From: Typhlomys cinereus
Lineage: Eukaryota; Chordata; Mammalia; Rodentia; Platacanthomyidae
NCBI GenBank assembly: GCA_023101885.1
Contig: JALPQD010000831.1
Coordinates: forward strand, 160,255 to 224,254
Direction of reading: 5' to 3'
Length of the DNA: 64,000 nucleotides
The position numbers and the translations under genes were made by a program. Positions 57,720 through 64,000 of the stretch are shown piece after piece. The notes below the pieces were generated by a model, which ran no database searches, was not told where the DNA came from, and saw nothing but the letters and a program-made list of their open reading frames with translations. Position 1 is the stretch's first letter; the number at the start of each line of letters is the position of its first letter.

Positions 57720-57990
57720 GGTAATCAGGGAACTCTCTTAGAAAGGGACATTGAAGTGCAGGTTTGAGACAATTAAACAGACAAGACCATGGTATCCGGA
57801 ATAGAGGGAGGAACATGGGGCAGAGACTCCAAGGAGGGAATACGGAGGGTCTTTTTTTTTTTTTTAAAGCAGTGAAAAGACATTAGAGATCCTAGTGATA
57901 TCTGGGGAGCACCATAGTAGGTTAATGCTATGCTATGGGAATAGTGCTATGCTGAGGGAATAGAAGTCCACTGTGACTGTGAAGAAGAAG
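57720..57990. other. No gene recognised; T-run
   Basis: Ordinary sequence with a 13-base T-run at about 57854. Confidence 0.4.
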
Positions 57991-57994
57991 GTTC

Positions 57995-58340
57995 CTTTAG
58001 GTTCATCTCACATTGCTGCTGCAGCAAGATGATCCAAGTGACTAAGGCACAAAAGGGTTCAGGTGCTCACAATTCCAGGTTACAGTCTGTCACTGCAAGG
58101 AAACAGCAGCAAACACTTGAAGCAGCTGCTCACATCACAGCAGGAACAGAGAGCAATGAGTCAATTCATGCCTGCTTGCTTGCTAGTTCACTCTCTCCAT
58201 CTGCATACATTCCCCACTGACCTACCTACAGAATGTTCCTATCCATAGGGAGGAGGTCTTTCTGTCCCAATCAATCAAGGCAATTTCCTGAAGAGATGCC
58301 CTGAGGCACTTCTCACAACTGCCTCAGCTAACACATGAGA
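57995..58340 (-). repeat. MaLR-like LTR fragment
   Basis: AAGGGTTCAGGTGCTCACAATTCCAGG, CTTGCTTGCTAGTTCACTC, CAGAATGTTCC and CCAATCAATCAAGGCAATTTCC keep the order of a common rodent LTR-type repeat. Diverged. Confidence 0.45.
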
Positions 58341-58394
58341 CAATGAAATCACAGATGATACGTGCCATATTTTAGGAAGGGGAGGGTTGAGTGC

Positions 58395-58490
58395 TTACCA
58401 ATTCTCAATAGGCTATGGAAATCCCAAGGTCTGTGCTAAGTAATAGGCATACACAAAGATGGAAGAGACGATTCCTGCTTTATAGTTATT
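58395..58490 (-). repeat. L2-like LINE fragment
   Basis: GGTCTGTGCTAAGTAATAGGCATACACAAAGATGG fits the reversed L2 3' part (ggcactgtgctaagcactgggatacaaagatg). Confidence 0.5.
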
Positions 58491-58529
58491 ATTAATGAAA
58501 AGGTCACTAGAAATAGCAGAAACACTATT

Positions 58530-58605
58530 GTAATTATTATTATCACCTACATCATCATCACTAACACCACCTCCAGCATCATCATCATGATTATCACCAT
58601 GCTCA
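58530..58605. repeat. ATC/CAT-rich simple repeat
   Basis: ACATCATCATCACTAACACCACC and CAGCATCATCATCATGATTATCACC. Impure trinucleotide repeat. Confidence 0.75.
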
Positions 58606-59800
58606 AATTCAAAATGCTGCTAGTTTCCACATGACTGATGCTAGATACATTCTCTTGGGTAATAGGCCATGATCCAAAACGGTTTTCTTTTGAGAACTGG
58701 GTGCATGTGTCAGAATTAAGAATACATCTGAATTCTATACTGCTACCAGGGCTTGTAAGTCAACTAACCCGTGCCATACTATAGCAATGCTACAATCCAA
58801 CATAGGCACCTTCCTGTAACAGACCCATTTTGGGAGATGTGAATTTCTTTAAAAGATTAGCACCACCTCTCAGAATTACTCCCCTCTGTGGTATCTCCAG
58901 AAGAAGGGGCTCTTTCAGTGCTAAAGGACAGGAATTTCTCCCCACAATACAAGGTAAGTTACTCTTAAGACAAGTAATGCAGTTAATTATGTTATGGCAT
59001 GATTCTAAGGCTCTCTGTAGCTTCAGAAATTTAATTTCTGAACCTGAAACTTTTCTGCAGAGATAAATAACAACTCTGTTTTCAGACTCTTTGACTTTTA
59101 CAGTATAACTCCCTATGATACTGAAATTTTCTATCCATGTGACCTACTAGGTTCTGAAATGCACAAGTATTGAGACCATGTCTTACCCATCTCTATATAA
59201 CCCCCTCAGGGTCTAATGTAAGAAATTCCCACCAAGTCTTCATTTGTTATAAGTTGCTGTATTCTGCTTCTCTTTCTTATAGCAACAGTCATGATTTCCA
59301 CCATCACACATTGATATGGAAAAGCACAAAGATAATGTAATTTCAAGGAAGCAGAAAATTATGGAACATGTTACTTTTCATAACAGAAAAGCATGGAAGA
59401 TAAAAGAGGGAAAGAAGATATTGGTGATGAGTTGCCCTTTCCAAGAAGGTAATGCTCTAGTATTCAGTTGACAGTTTCCTCCATAAAATCCTACCACCCA
59501 TGTAGAAGTCCTTCTGGAAACTGATCGACATTTTGCAAATGCCCTGTCAGAGATGGTATGACATCAATATATAGAATGGAGCACTGAATGCTAGATTACT
59601 CATGATAGTAGCAACAGAACAAACGCAACAAGAGACATGAAATGCCAAAAGTTGGTATGATTTGCAAGTGACTCTAACAGCCTGCAAGATCACATAATCA
59701 CTCTAAAAATATTGAGTTTTTTATTTTTGTTTAAGAAAAATCATGCAAAAATGAAAATAATTTCATAAATAAGTTTTTTAAAATACAAGGGGGTCTTCCT
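58606..59800. other. No gene recognised
   Basis: Short frames only. 59140-59215 (AAGTATTGAGACCATGTCTTACCC) may be a decayed L2 piece, too weak to call. Confidence 0.35.
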
Positions 59801-59806
59801 CTTTCC

Positions 59807-59821
59807 AAAGATGAGCTTTAT

Positions 59822-59863
<42 letters not shown>

Positions 59864-59939
59864 CGCACACATGCATACATGCACAATTAAATAAATAATA
59901 AATAATTTAAAAATTTTTTTAAAAAGATGAGCTTTATGA
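59807..59939 (+). mobile_element. Tail-only SINE insertion with exact 17-bp target duplication
   Basis: AAAGATGAGCTTTATGA occurs at 59807-59823 and 59923-59939. Between them are only 99 bases: a (CA)n run, GCACACATGCATACATGCACAATTAAATAAATAATAA and a T/A-rich end. This equals the tail of the B2-superfamily SINE (compare 46313-46376), with head and body absent. Confidence 0.9.
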
Positions 59940-61120
59940 ATCATTGCAGCACTAATTACATGAAAACCCCTGAAAGCACAAGGAGCTATTTTCATGAGAA
60001 GCAGCATCAAGCCATCCTTAGTCTCCCAAAAATGTTACAGATGACACAACACAATAATGGAACTTAGGGATCCAATCACAAGGAAGGAAGTTTCTAACCT
60101 AAAACCTGCTCATCAAATCCAGACTTGCTTTGGAGCAGATCTTCATTTCCAAATTACACTGGAGATGAATATGGCTTCCAACAAGTTGTATGAATAAAAA
60201 ACCATCCAGATGGGAAACAGAAATGGAGGGAAAGCCCACCCCCAATTACATGCCAATTCATCAAGTTCAAAATATCTAGAATGGGACCACGGTCAGGCAT
60301 GGTTGAGATGGAGCTACCATTCATCAACCCCATGCACTAGATATTACTGGCTGCCAAAAATTGAAATCCAAAATTGAAATGATGAAACCTGACCATCATG
60401 ACACTTTAGAGGGGGCTCCAGCACAACCTCAAGGCATTATTTTGTATTGGTGTTTGCTTACTTTCCCCTTGAAGCCTGTGGTTTATCCATAACATCTGGC
60501 CTTCATCATCGACTGGAAAGCATGAGAGTCCTGGTGCTGAGTGAGGCAATGGAAACAGAAAAGGATGTCGGAAGATTGTCAACAGGCATTCGGACATTGC
60601 CAAATATCATGTTCTTTTCCAAGGAACATTCAGGATGCAAATAAAAATCATATAACACTTCTCCTTGGCAAAGGCATGGGCCTAATTTGCTTTTGTTTTC
60701 TTCTCTCTTGGTTCTAACTTGAACTGGGCTGCAAAGGGGCAGGAGGACTTTATCAACTCTCGGTGCTGTTCTAAGATAAAAGGCTTGAACCAGACTTTGA
60801 AAAACAGAAGTGTTGCTCAGTTCCCTGGAGATGCTCGCCTCCTCCCTCCATGGAGAATTCTAGAGTGAAGTCACATAAATTTCTCCACCTCCAGATCCAC
60901 TGCTTGGGGATCTACCCAGCATCTTTGCTCTGGATCTGGCGATTTGTAGGCTTGTTCCAAAGCTGCTTTTCAGCTGAAGCCACAGTCCTCAGCCTCTCTT
61001 CTTTTGAAGAAATCAGTGAAAACAACAGCACCTCCAGAACATACGAATAACTATTTCAGCATTCTCCAGAGTTTGGTCCCCTGGGGTCACTGGTAGTGTG
61101 GAAGGAAGAGACAACACTAT
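59940..61120. other. No gene or repeat recognised
   Basis: Opposing short frames at 60406-60644 and one at 60850-61050 lack any recognisable motif. Confidence 0.4.
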
Positions 61121-61122
61121 TT

Positions 61123-61380
61123 TCTTTTTTTTTTAATGTATGTGTGTGTGTATCAGAGGACACTGTGTGTACCTGTGGAGGACCAAGGGTGACTTCGGAA
61201 TCATCCTGGATTGTTTCCACCTCCTTTTTGCTCTACTCTGAGATTTCACAGGCTCCGCCCACCAGGGCCAGAAGTGCAAGCCACTATTTTCCACCTGATT
61301 TTCCATGAGACTTGGGATTTGAACTCAGGACCTTCTGCTTGAGAACCACAGTCTTAACCCCTGAGTCATCTCTCCTGCCC
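61123..61380 (-). mobile_element. B2-superfamily (Dip-like) SINE
   Basis: On the minus strand: GGGCAGGAGAGATGACTCAGG head, GGTCCTGAGTTCAAATCCC B-box area, GGCCCTGGTGGGCGGAGCC body, a CA-rich end and a T-run on the plus strand. Moderately diverged. Confidence 0.8.
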
Positions 61381-61384
61381 ATGA

Positions 61385-61950
61385 TTTTCAACTTTCATGC
61401 TGTCTTGGCTAATTATGAGGAAGTCCCTTTTCTTCTCTGTCCCCTCTGCTTCTGTTATCCACATGCTGTTTCAAGGTATTTAAGGACTCAACCCCTTGCA
61501 CATGGGAAGTGTGTCACCTGCCTCCTGAGAGTACCTTCCTTTTCTATCCAACTTCAGCAAAACCTCATTTCCCTCTACCAGCAAAATGTTGCTGTCCCCG
61601 AAATAATAGAATGGCTCTCCCTCCCATAGCAGCCTTCATACCTCTGTCATTCGATGTAACCATTCACAAATTTATCTGTGCCAACCACTGACAATCAAGT
61701 TTTAATTTTCTTAATGGAAAATCATATACATTTGTCTTTGTGCTCCTGGGCTTACACATGACTAGTGTTCACTTATAGTCTGCTCAATGAACAAACTATG
61801 TTAAAAACTCAAAGCTACCAACTAAGCACACATGTTTTTTGGGAGCTAAGAATGGACTGATTTCAAGAACTGCATTCTGAAATAACAATGGGCAATCCCC
61901 CAAATTCAGAAAAGTGTACCAAATTCTTAATTTTAGAAAAGAAACAGTGA
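61385..61950. other. No gene or repeat recognised
   Basis: The 105-codon frame 61312-61629 begins inside the SINE and runs on into flanking sequence, so I regard it as chance. Confidence 0.4.
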
Positions 61951-61954
61951 AACT

Positions 61955-62125
61955 CTCAAAAGAGGTCGGGCAATCTTTTGTGGTTAAGGGCCAAATGGTA
62001 AATATTTTGGTTCCTGGGAGTTTTATAGTCTGTCTACTCAATTCATCAAGTAGATTTTTGCAGGTAGGTAACAGATAATCAAGAAAACACAACCATGTTG
62101 CAATAAAACTGTATTTTCAAAACTA
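61955..62125 (-). repeat. Inverted copy of the repeat at 34925-35090
   Basis: GGTTAAGGGCCAAATGGTAAATATTTTGG and CACAACCATGTTGCAATAAAACTGTATTTTC match the reverse of the widespread repeat noted near 35 kb. Name not assigned. Confidence 0.5.
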
Positions 62126-62570
62126 AGCAGTAAGTAATTAAGCCTGCTTGGCCTTTTTTTGATGACTCCTGAGCAAATCCTTTATATAACTTTAAAAAAA
62201 CATTTAGTTTGGTGTCTACTAAAAAGAGGAATTGAGTCCTGTGAAATCTTTGGCTACTGACAGCAGTCAGAAGGAAGAAACAGCTTGGTGGAACATTCAT
62301 GAGTAGGGATCAGGGAGAAAACTCATCTTTCAGAAGACACACTCATTATCTAAAGTCAAATGCCTTTACTAACTGTGAGGTACTCAGCTTGATGGGTGAG
62401 TCTGATTTTACTGGTAAAACAGATGGGGTGTAGGATATCTTGCAAAATTTCAGTGTAATCATGCAAGGAATAATACTATTAATAACAATGTTCATCTTTC
62501 CTTTATTATGCAATTTTTCACTATTATTCTTTACAATCCAAAACTAAGTCAAAGCACCACTTCAAAAACA
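62126..62570. other. No gene or repeat recognised
   Basis: AT-rich interval. Confidence 0.4.
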
Positions 62571-62574
62571 ATTT

Positions 62575-62875
62575 CTTAAACTTTATTTTTATTTATTTAT
62601 TGTGCACGTGTGTGCCTGTGTATGTGTGCATGCATGCATGTGTGTGTGTGTGTGTATCAGAGGGCACTGCATGTCCCTGTAGAGGACCAAGGGTGACTTT
62701 AGGAATCATCCTGGATTGCTTCTACCTCCTTTTTGCTTCACCCTGGGATTTCCCAGACTCTGCTTACCAGGACCAGAAGTGCAGGCCCCTGCCATTTCTG
62801 CATGGGGTCTTTACATAGGACCTGGAATCCAAACTCAGGACACTCTGCTTGTGAGACAGTGTCTTAACCAGCCAT
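62575..62875 (-). mobile_element. B2-superfamily (Dip-like) SINE
   Basis: TTTATTTATTTATTGTGCACG (reversed AATAAA tail), a TG run, CTGTAGAGGACCAAGGGTGAC, CCAGGACCAGAAGTGCAGG and CCAAACTCAGGACACTCTGCTTG. It shares a variant (AGGACCAAGGGTGAC) with the 61123 copy, suggesting one subfamily. Confidence 0.8.
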
Positions 62876-62989
62876 GCTGAATGCTCTTAAATTCATGTAT
62901 TTGTTCTCAAGCATGTTTTTGATACCAAGTCTTTTCAAACCTTTTATTGTTTGGTGTTCTTATTATTTCTGATGATAAAATTTCCAACT

Positions 62990-63075
62990 AATAACCCATT
63001 TATCACTCAACAAATACATGTTAATCATGTCCTGGAAACCAGCCACAGTACTAAGTGCTATGACAGTACTTCTCA
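62990..63075 (-). repeat. L2-like LINE fragment
   Basis: CACTCAACAAATACATGTTAATCATGTCCTGGAAACCAGCCACAGTACTAAGTGC fits the reversed L2 end (tcaacaaatatttattgagcacctactatgtgccaggcactgtgctaggtgc). Confidence 0.55.
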
Positions 63076-63309
63076 AAATGGTCTGATCATTCAGAGGGTG
63101 GACCACCTCTAGGCTGCTGCCTGTTTTCGAGAATGAAGTTTGATCAGCACATAGACCCACATATTCATTTCTGTAATGTATGTGGCTACTTTCTACAGTG
63201 AGTAATCTCCTTTTCAACAAAATTGACAATGCTTGACCCAAAGCAAAGGACTCTAAACAACATAGGTATCCATCAGTAGAAACAGACTAGGTGAATTAAA
63301 GGATCACAA

Positions 63310-63700
63310 TATGTAATGGTGAGTGTTGACTGCAGAAACGTGATTGGATTTGGGATCATGTGGGAAACAAGCCTCCAGGCACACCTACATTACATAGATT
63401 TGATTAGCCTCTAGGTACACCAATGTGTAACTGTTGGAAGATCCAACATAAAGGAGTTCAGCCCCATTGCCTGGTCTTGGGTCTTGAATTGGATAAAAGG
63501 GAAGAGATTAGCTGAACATGAGCATTCATCACTTTCTGCTTCCTAATGCAGATGCAGGGTAAATAGCTATCTTAAGCTCCTTCTACCAAGAAGGACATGA
63601 TGGACATACCCTTGAATGGTGAGTCACAATAAACCCTTTCTCCCTTAAGTTGCCTTTGTCAGAACATTTTAATCACAGCAACAGGATAAGGAACTAAAAC
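63310..63700 (+). repeat. MaLR-like LTR fragment
   Basis: A TGGTGAGTGTTGACTGCAG-type start, GATTAGCCTCTAGGTACACC in the middle, and the end ACAATAAACCCTTTCTCCC, TTAAGTTGCCTTTGTCAG, CACAGCAACAGG. The polyadenylation region closely matches that of the LTR at 8800-9171. Confidence 0.6.
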
Positions 63701-64000
63701 ACTATTGCATATTTAATCTCCAACAACAGATTATTATGAAACCCTTACAAAGAAGGAAGCATATATATACTCAGAGATATGAAACTCTCTTCAAATATAT
63801 GGTATGTATAAAACCATTGACAATTAAAATTGTACTAGAAATAACAGGAATGTGACACTTTTGATAAAATGTCAGTCAAAAGGTTCTCAAAGGCCCTCAA
63901 ACATTATAGGCTTTTGTCATTGCTCTTTATTGCTCTCTAAAAAACTGTCAATAAGACCCTATTACTGAAGATGCAACATGTATGGATCAGAGAAGATGGG
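63701..64000. other. No gene or repeat recognised
   Basis: AT-rich end of the window. Confidence 0.4.

Overview
The window is mammalian nuclear DNA, almost certainly rodent, and I see no host protein-coding gene in it. The evidence for a rodent is dense B1, B4/RSINE-like and B2-superfamily SINEs, young L1 copies with a G-rich 3' UTR, MaLR-type LTRs and many CA/GA microsatellites on a CpG-poor background. The B2-superfamily SINE has a GC-rich body, an AATAAA signal and a T-run terminator at its tail. It is not the mouse B2 sequence, and from memory it is closer to the Dip type of jerboas and jumping mice. That host assignment is an inference only. Apart from one L1 ORF2 fragment, the open frames are short, low in complexity or inside repeats, and there is no CpG-island promoter. 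The window is best read as intergenic or intronic.

Layout. 1-8.4 kb is mostly unrecognised sequence with old repeats. 8.5-11.8 kb is a nested stack: a B4-like SINE, an old LTR, and a two-LTR non-autonomous class III element on the minus strand with a 5-bp target duplication. 12-29 kb holds scattered SINEs, L2/MIR, MER20 and MLT1-like fossils, a solo LTR and microsatellites. At 29.4-31.2 kb there are two minus-strand L1 insertions. 32-36 kb is the most gene-regulatory-looking part: a repeat-poor AT-rich block and two strong CTCF-type motifs in divergent orientation. 36-40 kb is a fossil DNA-transposon cluster (three MER20-like copies and a long hAT-like element split by younger SINEs).

At 43.45-45.28 kb lies the best preserved L1: 5'-truncated, with an exact 18-bp target duplication and an undamaged reading frame for the last ~249 residues of ORF2. 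45.7-53.5 kb carries a near-intact young SINE with an exact 13-bp duplication, an LTR with a 66-bp insertion copied from a SINE 690 bp away, and another L1 inside an older repeat. 53.5-55 kb is an ancient L1. 56.8-57.7 kb is an L1 with a twin-priming inversion plus a further template jump. At 59.8 kb there is an insertion made only of a SINE tail.

The parts do not form a pathway. What the window records is a recently active L1 and the SINEs it mobilises, seen through exact target duplications. I found no convincing new multi-gene system. The items most worth testing are the divergent CTCF-like pair, the antisense open frame repeated in the L1 3' UTRs, and the unusual insertion products.
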